Positions 8,789-17,665 of a stretch of DNA of 64,000 nt are shown here, one piece after another (the stretch's first letter is position 1; every line of letters starts with the position of its first letter). Position numbers and translations under genes: made by a program. The DNA is from JAPLJU01 sp036725345. Its GTDB lineage: Bacteria; Desulfobacterota; Syntrophia; Syntrophales; UBA2192. The DNA lies in NCBI GenBank assembly GCA_036725345.1, contig DAIMEJ010000003.1:1-64000 (forward strand). The letters are read 5' to 3'. The notes beneath the pieces were generated by a model. It made no database searches and had not been told where the DNA came from. It worked only from the letters and a program-made list of their open reading frames with translations.

Positions 8789-9784
8789 ATGACGTATCTG
8801 GTAACCGGGGGAGCCGGTTTTATCGGGTCCAACATCGTGGAGCACCTCCTGCGTGAGGGGGAGAAGGTCCGGGTGCTCGATGATTTTTCAACGGGGAAGA
8901 GGGACAATCTTCTTTTCGACGTCCGGCACGTCGTTGAGGTTATTGAGGGGGACGTCCGGGATATCCGCCTCTGCCGCGAAGCGGTGAGAGGCGTGGCTTA
9001 CGTCCTTCATCAGGCCGCGCTGGCATCCGTGCCGAAATCGATCGAGGCCCCCCTGATTGCTCATGACATCAACGGGACAGGCACGCTGAACCTGCTTGTC
9101 GCCTCGCGGGAGGCGGGGGTCAGAAGGCTGGTCTACGCCAGCTCGTCTTCTATTTACGGTGACGAGGCCGGCGGTTCGGACAAGTCAGACACCGTCACGC
9201 CCAACGCGGAGAGCATGACGCCGAACCCGCTTTCGCCTTACGCGGCGAGCAAGCTGACGGGGGAATATTATTGCGGGCTTTTCTACCGCCTCTACGGATT
9301 TGAAACGATATCCCTTCGATATTTTAATGTCTACGGCAGGCGTCAGGATCCCGCGTCTGAATACGCCGCCGTGATCCCCAAGTTCATCCAGGCACTTCTG
9401 AATAACAGGCCGCCTGTCATCTACGGCGACGGAAAGCAGACCCGGGATTTTACCTATGTGGACGACATCGTCAGGGCCAATCTCGGCGCCTGTACGGCCC
9501 GGCGGGAGGCCCTGGGGAAGGCTTTCAACATCGCCTGCGGAACACGTTACAGCCTGCTGGAGCTTCTGGGCGAATTGCAGGCCCTGATCGGCAGAGGAGT
9601 GAAGCCGACCTTCGAAGATGCAAGGAAGGGGGATGTCCGGCATTCCATGGCCGATATATCCAGCGCCAGGTCTATCCTCGGTTTCGCGCCTGAAACCGGC
9701 TTCAGGCAGGGTCTCGAACAAACGGTGGAATGGTACAAGAAAAATACGGGGAATCGGGTGCAGGGTATCGGGTACCGGAAATAG
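8789..9784 (+). CDS. NAD-dependent epimerase/dehydratase (UDP-glucose 4-epimerase-like)
   Basis: This 331-residue extended short-chain dehydrogenase starts MTYLVTGGAGFIGSN, the NAD-binding Rossmann motif. It has the YASSSSIYGD strand, the catalytic YAASK motif (PYAASKLTGEYY) and YFNVYGRRQDP. These fit the UDP-glucose 4-epimerase / UDP-glucuronate epimerase group; the exact sugar is not decidable. ATG at 8789 is chosen because it starts at the Rossmann motif; an in-frame TTG at 8705 would overlap ntrY. The last residues (NRVQGIGYRK) are encoded by repeat-like GGGTGCAGGGTATCGGGTAC and may be a late addition. Confidence 0.88.
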   Translation: MTYLVTGGAGFIGSNIVEHLLREGEKVRVLDDFSTGKRDNLLFDVRHVVEVIEGDVRDIRLCREAVRGVAYVLHQAALASVPKSIEAPLIAHDINGTGTLNLLVASREAGVRRLVYASSSSIYGDEAGGSDKSDTVTPNAESMTPNPLSPYAASKLTGEYYCGLFYRLYGFETISLRYFNVYGRRQDPASEYAAVIPKFIQALLNNRPPVIYGDGKQTRDFTYVDDIVRANLGACTARREALGKAFNIACGTRYSLLELLGELQALIGRGVKPTFEDARKGDVRHSMADISSARSILGFAPETGFRQGLEQTVEWYKKNTGNRVQGIGYRK

Positions 9785-9793
9785 AAAAAGAAA

Positions 9794-9820
9794 AGGCCCT
9801 TGCGAATGCCGCAAGGGCCT
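9794..9820 (-). terminator. Terminator between the epimerase gene and ntrX
   Basis: AGGCCCTTGC and GCAAGGGCCT form a perfect 10-bp stem with a 7-nt loop. On the minus strand it is followed by a T-rich tract (TTTTCTTTTTCT), so it best ends the ntrX transcript. It may also act on the plus-strand epimerase transcript. Confidence 0.8.
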
Positions 9821-9851
9821 CTCTGCAATCAGGTTCTTAACTTCTCACCTT

Positions 9852-11219
9852 CTATTCTTTCTTGGCCTCCAGGCCGTGCACTTTGATCTTCCTGTGGAGG
9901 TTGCTTCTCTCCAGACCGATGGCGTCCGCCGTCTTGGACACATTCCACTCGTTTTCCTCCAGCTTCCTGGTGATGAATCGTCTTTCAAATTCCAGCCTCG
10001 CCGTCCTGTAGGACGGGTGAGATAACAGGGCTTGGCCATCACTCGCTCCCCCGCCGTCCTCTTTGACGAAAGGGGGGATGTCCTTGGCGTCGATGACCTC
10101 CGTGGGTGTCATGATGACCAGGCGCTCAATGATGTTCTTGAGTTCTCTCACGTTGCCCGGCCAGTTGTGTTCCGTCATGACGTTGATGGCCTCCTCCGTC
10201 ATCGTCTTGGGTGCGATTCCTTCTTTCAGGCAAAATTCCCGGATGAAATGATCGGTCAGGGGCGGGATATCCTCCTTTCTCTCCCTGAGGGGCAATATGG
10301 TCAGGGGGATGACGTGGAGACGGTAATAAAGGTCCTGCCTGAAACGGCCTTCTTCCATCTCTTTCTCGAGGTCCTTGTTGGACGCCGCGATGACCCGGAC
10401 ATCCGTCTCGAGGACTTTGGATCCCCCCACCCGCTCAAACTTCTTCTCCTGGAGAATTCGCAGAATTTTTGCCTGGGCCTTGGCACTCATGTCTCCCACT
10501 TCGTCCAGGAAGATCGTGCCCTCATGGGCCAGTTCGAATTTCCCCCGCTTCTTCGCCGTTGCGCCCGTAAAGGCTCCTTTTTCGTGGCCGAAGAGCTCGC
10601 TTTCGATAAGTTCCTCCGGGATGGCCGCGCAGTTCACCTCGATGAGGGGTCTTCTGACCCGGCGGCTTTGCAGGTGAATGGATCGAGCCACCAGTTCCTT
10701 CCCCGTTCCGTTCTCCCCCATGATCAGAATCCAGGCGTTGGTGGGCGCGACGATCCGGATCATCTCCTTGAGTTCTTTGATGGCCTTGCTCTGACCCACG
10801 AGCTGGTAGTCATAATGTGCTTTCTGCTTGAGGAGTCTGTTTTCCTCCTCCAGCCGCACCAGGTCAAGGGCGTGATTGACGATGAGGACGACCTTTTCCA
10901 GGGAGAGGGGTTTTTCGATGAAATCAAAGGCCCCGAGCTTCGTGGCCTTCACGGCGGTCTCGATCGTCCCGTGTCCGGACATCATGATGACCTGGATCTG
11001 GGGGTATTCCTGCTTCACGGTTTTCAGAACATCGATGCCGTCGATTCCGGGGAGCCAGATGTCGAGCAGGATGAGATCGGGCTGTTCCTCCTCGATCATT
11101 CTCAGGGCTTCTTCGCCGCTCATGGCTGTGAGAACTTCGTATCCCTCGTCGGACAGGATTCCCTTCAGGGACTGGCAAATGCTTTCTTCGTCATCGACAA
11201 CGAGGATTGTTTTGTACAT
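9852..11219 (-). CDS. ntrX: NtrX-type sigma-54-dependent response regulator
   Basis: The 455-residue protein has a receiver domain (TILVVDDEES; phosphoacceptor Asp53 in LILLDIWLPG), an AAA+ domain (Walker A GENGTGKE, sigma-54 contact loop GAFTGA, Walker B GTIFLDEVGDM) and a C-terminal Fis-type helix-turn-helix (NVSKTADAIGLERSNLHRKI). All motifs for a phosphorylation-controlled sigma-54 activator are intact. The start at 11219 is placed at MYKTILVVDD, where receiver domains begin; a longer frame from 11279 adds 20 unconserved residues. It probably pairs with the NtrY kinase at 6481. It is the last gene of the minus-strand block. Confidence 0.92.
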   Translation of the reverse strand: MYKTILVVDDEESICQSLKGILSDEGYEVLTAMSGEEALRMIEEEQPDLILLDIWLPGIDGIDVLKTVKQEYPQIQVIMMSGHGTIETAVKATKLGAFDFIEKPLSLEKVVLIVNHALDLVRLEEENRLLKQKAHYDYQLVGQSKAIKELKEMIRIVAPTNAWILIMGENGTGKELVARSIHLQSRRVRRPLIEVNCAAIPEELIESELFGHEKGAFTGATAKKRGKFELAHEGTIFLDEVGDMSAKAQAKILRILQEKKFERVGGSKVLETDVRVIAASNKDLEKEMEEGRFRQDLYYRLHVIPLTILPLRERKEDIPPLTDHFIREFCLKEGIAPKTMTEEAINVMTEHNWPGNVRELKNIIERLVIMTPTEVIDAKDIPPFVKEDGGGASDGQALLSHPSYRTARLEFERRFITRKLEENEWNVSKTADAIGLERSNLHRKIKVHGLEAKKE

Positions 11220-11279
11220 ATATCCATCACGAAAACGCCCGGCAGAGAATGGGGCTTCGTCCGCCAGGCAGCCCTTCAA

Positions 11280-11693
11280 TTAGTTCATGACCAGGTTTTC
11301 AGCCAGCTTGTCATGTATGAGTTTTGAGGACATTTCGTTTCCCGCGAGACCCACCCGGATGCCCACGGTGGTGATATCCTTCCCCGTGGCATCCCTTCCT
11401 TTGGGCTTGATGGAGAAATGGACTTTCTCGTTCTCGATCATGGCGTCGATCTTTCCCTCACCGGCATCCTTATGGGGCTCCACGTCATAGCCCCGCATGT
11501 CCGCGATGGTTTTCTCGCAGGCGGCCCAGACCTTGTCAAAAGGGTAATAATAGTCCGTTTTCAGTTCCCCCTGCATGTACAGGTACGTTCCTGAACCTGC
11601 GACCCCCGCGGCCGTTCCAGCAACCAGCGGCACGCAACCCGCGAGGGCCATTCCCGCGATCAAAAGGATGAGCGTATAACGGATTCTGTTCAA
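11280..11693 (-). CDS. DUF3568-type lipoprotein
   Basis: This is a 137-residue lipoprotein. A short basic N-terminus and hydrophobic stretch end in the lipobox LAGC (Cys19). A glycine/alanine-rich linker follows, then a ~100-residue domain starting YLYMQGELKTDYYYPFDKVW. The pattern matches DUF3568 proteins common in Desulfobacterota; no function is established. It lies between the LonC-like protease gene (23 nt gap upstream) and ntrX (60 nt gap downstream), so the three may be co-transcribed. Confidence 0.8.
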   Translation of the reverse strand: MNRIRYTLILLIAGMALAGCVPLVAGTAAGVAGSGTYLYMQGELKTDYYYPFDKVWAACEKTIADMRGYDVEPHKDAGEGKIDAMIENEKVHFSIKPKGRDATGKDITTVGIRVGLAGNEMSSKLIHDKLAENLVMN

Positions 11694-11716
11694 GGGCAGT
11701 CCTCCTTCCGATGTTG

Positions 11717-14194
11717 TTATTCACCTGCCTCGGGTGACTTTTTTTCGCTTTCCTCGGGTTCGGCGAAGTCCCTCAGCCCCTCCGCGAGGGACCGGAGGTT
11801 CTTATCGACCAGCGCATTGACCGTGTGTTCCGGATACTCGCCCTTTTCATCCCGCTCGCCGACCGGGACGCCCGTGAGGAGCGATATCCCTTCATCGATC
11901 GTATGGATGGGATAGAGGTGGAATCGACCCTCCGAAACGGCCCTCACCACGTCCTTTCTCAGCATAAGGTCCGGGAGATTGAGCGCGGGAATCATGACCC
12001 CCTGTTTCCCCGTAAGTCCCTTGGCCCTGCAGACGTCGTAGAAACCCTCAATTTTGTGATTGACGCCCCCGATGGGCTGTATCTCCCCCTTCTGATTGAC
12101 GGATCCGGTGACGGCGATATCCTGCCGCAAAGGGAGGTTGGCCAGGCTGGAGAGGATCGCGTATATTTCCGTTGAAGAAGCACTGTCCCCGTCGATGCCG
12201 CCGTAGGACTGTTCGAAACAGATACTGGCACTCACCGTGAGCGGTTTGTTCTGTGCGTATTTCCCCCTGAAGTATCCCTCGAGAATCAGGACGCCTTTGT
12301 CGTGGGTCTTTCCGGAGAGCTTGGCCTCCCGCTCGATATTGATGATCCCCGCCCGGCCCATGGAGGTCTTGGCCGTGATCCGGGAAGGCTTGCCGAAGGC
12401 GTAATCCCCCATGTCATAGACGGAGAGACCGTTGACCTGACCGACCACCATGCCGTCGGCGTCGATCATGATCGTGCCGTCCACGATCATCTCCTGAATT
12501 TTCCCTTCGATGAGATTGAGACGGCCGATTTTTTCCTCGTAGGCCTTGTCGACGTGACGGTCCGTGACCACGGAGAGGCCTTCCTTTCCGGCCCAGTAGC
12601 TGGCTTCCCGCACCAGATCGGCGATGTCGCTGAATCGCGTGGTCAGTTTTTGCTGTCTGCCGGCCAGACGGACACCGAATTCGATGACACCCGCCACGGC
12701 CTTTTTGTCAAAGGGCAGCAGTTTTTCGTCGTCGATGATCCGCTTGATGAGGCAGGCGAATTCGCGGGTGTTTTCCTGCGTGTTCGGCATCACGGTGTCG
12801 AAGTGCGCCTTCGTCTTGAAAATCTCCTTGAAATCCCGCTCCAGGTTGTAGAAGAGCTGGTACAGGTAGTCGTCGCCCATCATGATGACCTTGATATCCA
12901 GTGGAATCGGTTCGGGTTTGAGGGCGAACACGGCCAGGTTGAAGGGGTCATAGGGCTGCAGATTCAGAACGCGGCTTTTCAGCGTCCTCTTGAGAAAGGG
13001 CCACACGCCGGGTTCAATCAGCATCTCGAGGGCGTCGAAGACGATAAACCCCCCGCTCGCGCGCAGCAGCGAACCCGCTTTGATGTGGGTAAAATCGGTC
13101 TTCCAGTAACCGAATCGATCAATTTCCCGTTCGATGGTGCCGAAGAGGTTCTTGTAGGTCGGCGATGTTTCGATGACGACCGGTGCACGATCCGCCTGTG
13201 AGTTGTCCACGAGAACGTTGACCTTGTACTCGACGAATTTTTTTGCGCCCCCCTGGGGCATCATGAAGGGCGGCACCTGCTGCTGTTGCTCTTCCTCCTT
13301 GTCCTGGAAGGCCTTGAGATTGGACAGGATGTTTTCCTGGACCTCGTCGAGGTAAACGTTGATCTTGTCGTTCTGGGACCCGTACCGGACGCGCATGTCG
13401 GACACCAGGCCGCTGACCACGGGGAGGCCGTACTTGTGCTCGAGGGAGCCGAGCTGCGTGCGCATCTCCCTCTCGATGTCGCGCGTCTCCCTCATCACGG
13501 AATCCAGCTCCAGACGAAGCTCCAGAAGAGTCTTCTTGATTTTTTCCAGATCCTCCTTGCTGAATTTATCCTGCTCGGCCAGTTCCTCCAGCTGTTCGAC
13601 GGGCACCGGCTTTCCCTCGAAAACGGGCACGATGTCCTGCCGCATGAAGGGACCGACCTGGAACTGGACCATCTGAAAATTTTCTTTTTGAACGCGCTCG
13701 TTGAACTCCTTGACGATCTCCTTCTGCTTGGCCCGGTACCGGTTGATGATGATCTCGGAGTCCTTCTTGAATTCATCGCTCTCGAAGATCAGCGGGATTT
13801 CCTTTCTCAGATGCGCGACGAGCTCGTCCATTTCGGTCTGGAATTTTTTCCCCTCACCGGCGGGAAGGGTGATCACGCGCGGCATGTCCGTATCCCTGAA
13901 ATTGTTGACGTAACAGATGTCGTCCGGGACCCTCTTCTTGAGGTCGATCTGATCGAGAAGATTCTTGATGGTGGTGAGCTTCCCCGTTCCTTCCACCCCG
14001 GAGGCGTAAATGTTATAGCCCGGACTCGAGATCTCCAGGCCCAGAATGATCGCCTTGCGGGCCCTTTCCTGCCCGATGATCCCGTCCGATTTCGCGCAGT
14101 CCTTCGTTGTTTCGAAACCCAGCGAATCCGGGTTGCAGGTCCATCGCAGATGACCGACGTCAAGTTCCTTGACCGTGATAGCTTTACTGTCCAT
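11717..14194 (-). CDS. Lon-family protease, LonC-like (AAA_32 plus S16 domain)
   Basis: The 825-residue protein has an N-terminal AAA-like region interrupted by a long coiled-coil insertion (roughly residues 150-300), and a C-terminal Lon S16 protease domain. The catalytic dyad is visible: Ser671 in DGDSASS and Lys714 in GGVNHKIEG, 43 residues apart as in Lon. The P-loop is odd: GVEGTGKLTT has Leu where Ser/Thr should follow Lys, and the Walker B-like IVFDALEM lacks the usual Glu. LonC-type proteases known from thermophiles are ATP-independent, so this enzyme may be too; that is inference. It lacks the N domain of classical LonA. Confidence 0.85.
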   Translation of the reverse strand: MDSKAITVKELDVGHLRWTCNPDSLGFETTKDCAKSDGIIGQERARKAIILGLEISSPGYNIYASGVEGTGKLTTIKNLLDQIDLKKRVPDDICYVNNFRDTDMPRVITLPAGEGKKFQTEMDELVAHLRKEIPLIFESDEFKKDSEIIINRYRAKQKEIVKEFNERVQKENFQMVQFQVGPFMRQDIVPVFEGKPVPVEQLEELAEQDKFSKEDLEKIKKTLLELRLELDSVMRETRDIEREMRTQLGSLEHKYGLPVVSGLVSDMRVRYGSQNDKINVYLDEVQENILSNLKAFQDKEEEQQQQVPPFMMPQGGAKKFVEYKVNVLVDNSQADRAPVVIETSPTYKNLFGTIEREIDRFGYWKTDFTHIKAGSLLRASGGFIVFDALEMLIEPGVWPFLKRTLKSRVLNLQPYDPFNLAVFALKPEPIPLDIKVIMMGDDYLYQLFYNLERDFKEIFKTKAHFDTVMPNTQENTREFACLIKRIIDDEKLLPFDKKAVAGVIEFGVRLAGRQQKLTTRFSDIADLVREASYWAGKEGLSVVTDRHVDKAYEEKIGRLNLIEGKIQEMIVDGTIMIDADGMVVGQVNGLSVYDMGDYAFGKPSRITAKTSMGRAGIINIEREAKLSGKTHDKGVLILEGYFRGKYAQNKPLTVSASICFEQSYGGIDGDSASSTEIYAILSSLANLPLRQDIAVTGSVNQKGEIQPIGGVNHKIEGFYDVCRAKGLTGKQGVMIPALNLPDLMLRKDVVRAVSEGRFHLYPIHTIDEGISLLTGVPVGERDEKGEYPEHTVNALVDKNLRSLAEGLRDFAEPEESEKKSPEAGE

Positions 14195-14241
14195 GTCGTT
14201 GACCCCGCTTGAATTATTGGCGGTTCTTGAGATGCTTACTT

Positions 14242-14270
14242 AATGTAATTCATGCTTTTTTAATTGTCCA
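14242..14270 (-). promoter_or_regulatory. Putative sigma-70 promoter for the LonC-like gene
   Basis: On the minus strand TGGACA (14270-14265), a 17-nt spacer and TACATT (14247-14242) lie ~48 nt before the start at 14194, in an AT-rich patch. The rest of the 284-nt gap to dnaJ holds nothing else I can support. Confidence 0.4.
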
Positions 14271-14478
14271 TCTTTTTATCCCGCCTCCCGTCGTCGGGTG
14301 CGACGGGGTGTCGTCCTCGAGCAGGCGATGGGTGTACAAGGTTCGGAAGGGCCGTGTTTTCGTTTAAAGGGTTTCCGGAACAGACTTGCCGAAGCCTGGT
14401 TCGACCCTGGGAGGAAAGGTCAAAAAATCGGAAGACGGGTGTGAAGTCGCGGCTCCATCGGATGACGTGGGATGAGCG

Positions 14479-15537
14479 TCATTCGCCCGATAGCTTGGCA
14501 AATTCCCGCAGGATTTCCTCCTGCCTCTTCGTCAGATTGACGGGGACCTTCACGACGAGTTGGATGATCTGATCCCCCCGCCCGAAGCCTTTCAGGTGCT
14601 GAACGCCTTTGCTTTTGAGGCGGAGGACCTTGCCGCTTTGAGTGCCCTTCGGGATTTTGACCGTTTCCGTTCCCTCGAGGGTGCGCACTTCGATGCTGCC
14701 TCCGAGTGCGGCCTGTGAGATCGAGATGGGGACCTGGCACAGGATGTCATCGCCGTCCCTCTCAAAGAACTCATGGGGTGTGACGTGGATGAAGATGTAG
14801 AGGTCGCCGCTGGGCCCTCCTAACTCCCCTTCTTCCCCCTCACCCCGGAGCCTCAGTCTCGAGCCGCTGTCCACCCCCGGGGGGATTTTCACCTCGATCT
14901 TTTTCTTGACCTTTGCCTTTCCGGTGCCCAGACAACCTTTGCAGGGATTGCGGATGATCTGCCCCTGTCCCCGGCACTGGGGACACGTGGAGCTGATGGT
15001 GAAGAAACCGCTCGATTGAGTCACCTGGCCCCTTCCGGCGCAGCGGGTACAGACTTCCGGGCGTGTGCCTGAAGATGCCCCGCTTCCCCCGCAATCGCGG
15101 CATTTTTCGAGCTTTTCGATTTCGACTTCCATGGATTTGCCGAGCACGGCTTCCATGAAGGAAATTCGCAGGTCGTAGCGCAGGTCCGCCCCCTGACGGA
15201 CGGCGGTCCGTGTCCTTCCCCCTCGTCCCGTGAAACCGAAAATGTCCTCGAAGATGTCGCCGAAACTCGAAAAGATGTCCTCGAAGCCTGAGAAACCCCT
15301 GAACCCCGTTCCGTCGAGACCCTCATGGCCGTAACGGTCGTAAATCCCCCTTTTTTCGGGGTCGCGGAGGACCTCGTAAGCCTCTGCCGCTTCTTTGAAT
15401 TTTTCCTCCGCTTCCTTGTTTCCCGGGTTCCGATCGGGATGATATTTCAGGGCGAGCTTGCGGTAGTTTTTCTTGACTTCTTCCTCGGTGGCGTTGCGGC
15501 TGACACCGAGGACATCGTAATAATCCCGTCTGGTCAT
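14479..15537 (-). CDS. dnaJ: Chaperone DnaJ (type I Hsp40)
   Basis: DnaJ stimulates the DnaK ATPase and delivers unfolded clients. The 352-residue protein has the J domain with HPD (KYHPDRNPG), a Gly/Phe linker (GTGFRGFSGFEDIF), four CxxCxGxG zinc repeats (CRDCGGSG, CTRCAGRG, CPQCRGQG, CKGCLGTG) and the C-terminal substrate-binding domain. The linker is short, giving a protein slightly shorter than E. coli DnaJ. The start overlaps the stop of the upstream small gene by 4 nt, so the two are translationally coupled. No dnaK or grpE lies nearby. Confidence 0.95.
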   Translation of the reverse strand: MTRRDYYDVLGVSRNATEEEVKKNYRKLALKYHPDRNPGNKEAEEKFKEAAEAYEVLRDPEKRGIYDRYGHEGLDGTGFRGFSGFEDIFSSFGDIFEDIFGFTGRGGRTRTAVRQGADLRYDLRISFMEAVLGKSMEVEIEKLEKCRDCGGSGASSGTRPEVCTRCAGRGQVTQSSGFFTISSTCPQCRGQGQIIRNPCKGCLGTGKAKVKKKIEVKIPPGVDSGSRLRLRGEGEEGELGGPSGDLYIFIHVTPHEFFERDGDDILCQVPISISQAALGGSIEVRTLEGTETVKIPKGTQSGKVLRLKSKGVQHLKGFGRGDQIIQLVVKVPVNLTKRQEEILREFAKLSGE

Positions 15538-15944
15538 GACTCCCGAGAGGTCCCTTCCGTTGTGATCTTTTCTCTGAGACGCGCCGTTTCCTGCTCGTTA
15601 CCGCTTATTTCAAAGGCCTGCAGGGCGAAGGCGTATTTCTTGAGTGCCGCCGCCCGTTCACCGACGCGGTTCCACTCCTCTTTGGTGGCCTCCCGGCCGA
15701 GGGCTTTCAGAACCTGCTGAAAGTCCATGACGTCCCCGCTCTCGACGGCCATCGCCAGGATTTTTTCAAGCCCCTCCCGGTAGGCGGCTTTCTGGAAGAA
15801 TTCAATCGCGTCCGAGATCCGGTTCGCCTCCAGGTAGCGTTCACCCATGGATGTGAGGGTGCTGGCGGGTGTTGAGTCGATGTAGAGGATCTTCTGCTTT
15901 TGCTTGTAATCAGGCAAATTCGACATGTTGGACGCCGGACACAC
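15534..15944 (-). CDS. Small helical (TPR-like) protein coupled to dnaJ
   Basis: I do not recognise this 136-residue protein by name. It is predicted mostly alpha-helical, with TPR-like helix pairs (ERYLEANRISDAIEFFQKAA and KYAFALQAFEISGNEQE), suggesting a protein-interaction scaffold. The end overlaps dnaJ by 4 nt, so a link to chaperone work is possible. The start is unclear: GTG at 15944 has GAGGG very close upstream; ATG at 15926 (MSNLPDYKQKQK) lacks a clear ribosome site. Confidence 0.65.
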   Translation of the reverse strand: MCPASNMSNLPDYKQKQKILYIDSTPASTLTSMGERYLEANRISDAIEFFQKAAYREGLEKILAMAVESGDVMDFQQVLKALGREATKEEWNRVGERAAALKKYAFALQAFEISGNEQETARLREKITTEGTSRES

Positions 15945-16018
15945 CCCTCAATTGTAGTAACTCGGACCGCCTTTAAGATAATGACCGTCAGGGGGTTGTC
16001 AAGAAAGGGATTCAAATT

Positions 16019-16903
16019 TCAGGCCATGAGTCGGCGGAGGGCTTCCTGATACTTTTCTCTTGTTTTTTCAATGATTTCCTTCGGAAGCTCGGGGGCGGGG
16101 GGCTGTTGATTCCAGGGGATGGAGAGAAGGTAATCCCTGAGAAATTGCTTGTCGAAGCTCTTCTGGGGCCGGCCTTCCCCGTAGTCATCCCCGGGCCAGA
16201 ATCTCGATGAGTCCGGGGTCAGCAGTTCATCGATCAGGATGAGCTCGTCTCCGAGGAGCCCGAATTCCATCTTGGTGTCGGCAATGATGATTCCCCGCTT
16301 GCCGGCAATTTCCGAAGCCCGCCGGTAGATCCGGAGGCTGATGTCGATGATCCGGGCGGCGAGAGGTTCCCCGATGGCCCCGGCCATTTCCTCGAGGGTT
16401 ATCGGGAGGTCGTGCTTGCCTTCGGGGGCCTTGGTGGAGGGCGTAAAGATGGGCTCAGGCAGTCTGGCGGATTCCCGCAGGCCCTCGGAGAGGCGGATGC
16501 CGGAAACCGCCTTTCCCTCCCGGTAGTCCTTCCAGGCCGAGCCGCTCAGATACCCCCTCACGATGCATTCAACGGGGATGGGTTTTGCCTTCCTGACGAG
16601 CATGCTTCTTCCTTTCAGGGTATCCCGGTGGGGCGCGCAGGCCGGGGGGAAACGATCCACGTCTGTTGACAGGACATGATTCCCCACGATGTCAGCCATC
16701 TCTCCAAACCAGAACGCCGATAGTTTCGTTAGGATCTCCCCTTTCCCCGGTATGGGGTTCGGCATGATCACGTCGAAGGCGGATATCCTGTCCGTGGCGA
16801 TGATCAGGAGGCTGTCGTCGAAGGCGTAAATATCCCGTACCTTTCCCCTGTTGAAAAGGCGCAAGCCCCTGAGGTCCGTTTCATAGAGGATGTTTCCTGT
16901 CAT
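16019..16903 (-). CDS. purC: SAICAR synthase PurC
   Basis: Phosphoribosylaminoimidazole-succinocarboxamide synthase joins CAIR and aspartate using ATP in purine synthesis. The 294-residue protein has the N-terminal GKVRDIYAFDD loop, DRISAFDVIMPNPIPGKG, and the signature VRGYLSGSAWKDY with IIADTKMEFG further on. Its length matches the longer (~295-residue) PurC class rather than the ~237-residue E. coli type. No other pur gene is nearby. A glyoxalase-II-like gene ends up 15 nt upstream, suggesting co-transcription. Confidence 0.95.
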   Translation of the reverse strand: MTGNILYETDLRGLRLFNRGKVRDIYAFDDSLLIIATDRISAFDVIMPNPIPGKGEILTKLSAFWFGEMADIVGNHVLSTDVDRFPPACAPHRDTLKGRSMLVRKAKPIPVECIVRGYLSGSAWKDYREGKAVSGIRLSEGLRESARLPEPIFTPSTKAPEGKHDLPITLEEMAGAIGEPLAARIIDISLRIYRRASEIAGKRGIIIADTKMEFGLLGDELILIDELLTPDSSRFWPGDDYGEGRPQKSFDKQFLRDYLLSIPWNQQPPAPELPKEIIEKTREKYQEALRRLMA

Positions 16904-16918
16904 GTTCCGTCCCTTTTT

Positions 16919-17548
16919 TCACCGCAGAAAGGGGTTGTGCTTCTTTTCATGACCGATCGTGGATGTCGGCATTCTTCCGTAGTTGTGGCCGGGGAGTACC
17001 ACCGTATCGTCGGGCAGGGTTAAAAGTTTTTCCCGGATGGCCTTCGCCATGGTCTCCCAGGATCCCCCGGGCAGATCGGTTCTGCCCACGCTTTCCACGA
17101 ACAGCGTGTCTCCCGTGAAGACGTAACCGTCGGTGTAGAGTGAAATCCCGCCCGGTGTATGACCGGGCGTGTGGAATACGGTGAGGCTGACGCTCCCGAC
17201 ACGGATAACGTCCCCATCCTTCACGGTGATATCGGCGGCCGGCGAGTTCTTCGCCCTGAACATATTGAGGATCATGGCCGGCGTCGAAACGAGCATATCG
17301 GCGTCCGCCTCGTGGACGATGATCTTCGCGCCCGTCTTTTTCTTCATGTCGGCGTTGCCGGATATGTGGTCCACGTGACCGTGCGTGTTGACGACATACT
17401 TGATCTCGATGCCGTTCCTCTCCGCCTCGGCGATGATTCGATCCGTCTCCGCAGCCGGATCGATGACCAACCCGGCCTTGCTGGTTTTGTCCCCGACGAT
17501 ATAGGCGAAAACGGCCATGAAGCCGACCTGCAGCTGTCTCAAATACAT
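16919..17548 (-). CDS. Metallo-beta-lactamase fold hydrolase (glyoxalase II-like)
   Basis: The 209-residue protein has the metal-binding motif THGHVDH, further ligands in FHTPGHTPGG and FTGDTLF, and a late His in VLPGHNYGR. This is the short glyoxalase II-like/YcbL-type hydrolase family, acting on thioesters or similar substrates in the cytoplasm; the actual substrate is unknown. The C-terminal substrate domain of true glyoxalase II is missing, as usual for this subgroup. Confidence 0.88.
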   Translation of the reverse strand: MYLRQLQVGFMAVFAYIVGDKTSKAGLVIDPAAETDRIIAEAERNGIEIKYVVNTHGHVDHISGNADMKKKTGAKIIVHEADADMLVSTPAMILNMFRAKNSPAADITVKDGDVIRVGSVSLTVFHTPGHTPGGISLYTDGYVFTGDTLFVESVGRTDLPGGSWETMAKAIREKLLTLPDDTVVLPGHNYGRMPTSTIGHEKKHNPFLR

Positions 17549-17665
17549 GTCATCCTCCGAGTCGATTCACGGTATCCCGGGAGTGTCGCGACCTGTGAAA
17601 CCCCCGACGACAGATGAAGCCCATAGCATTCTTGACCGGTCGAAGTCAATGCCATTCAAAAGGGT

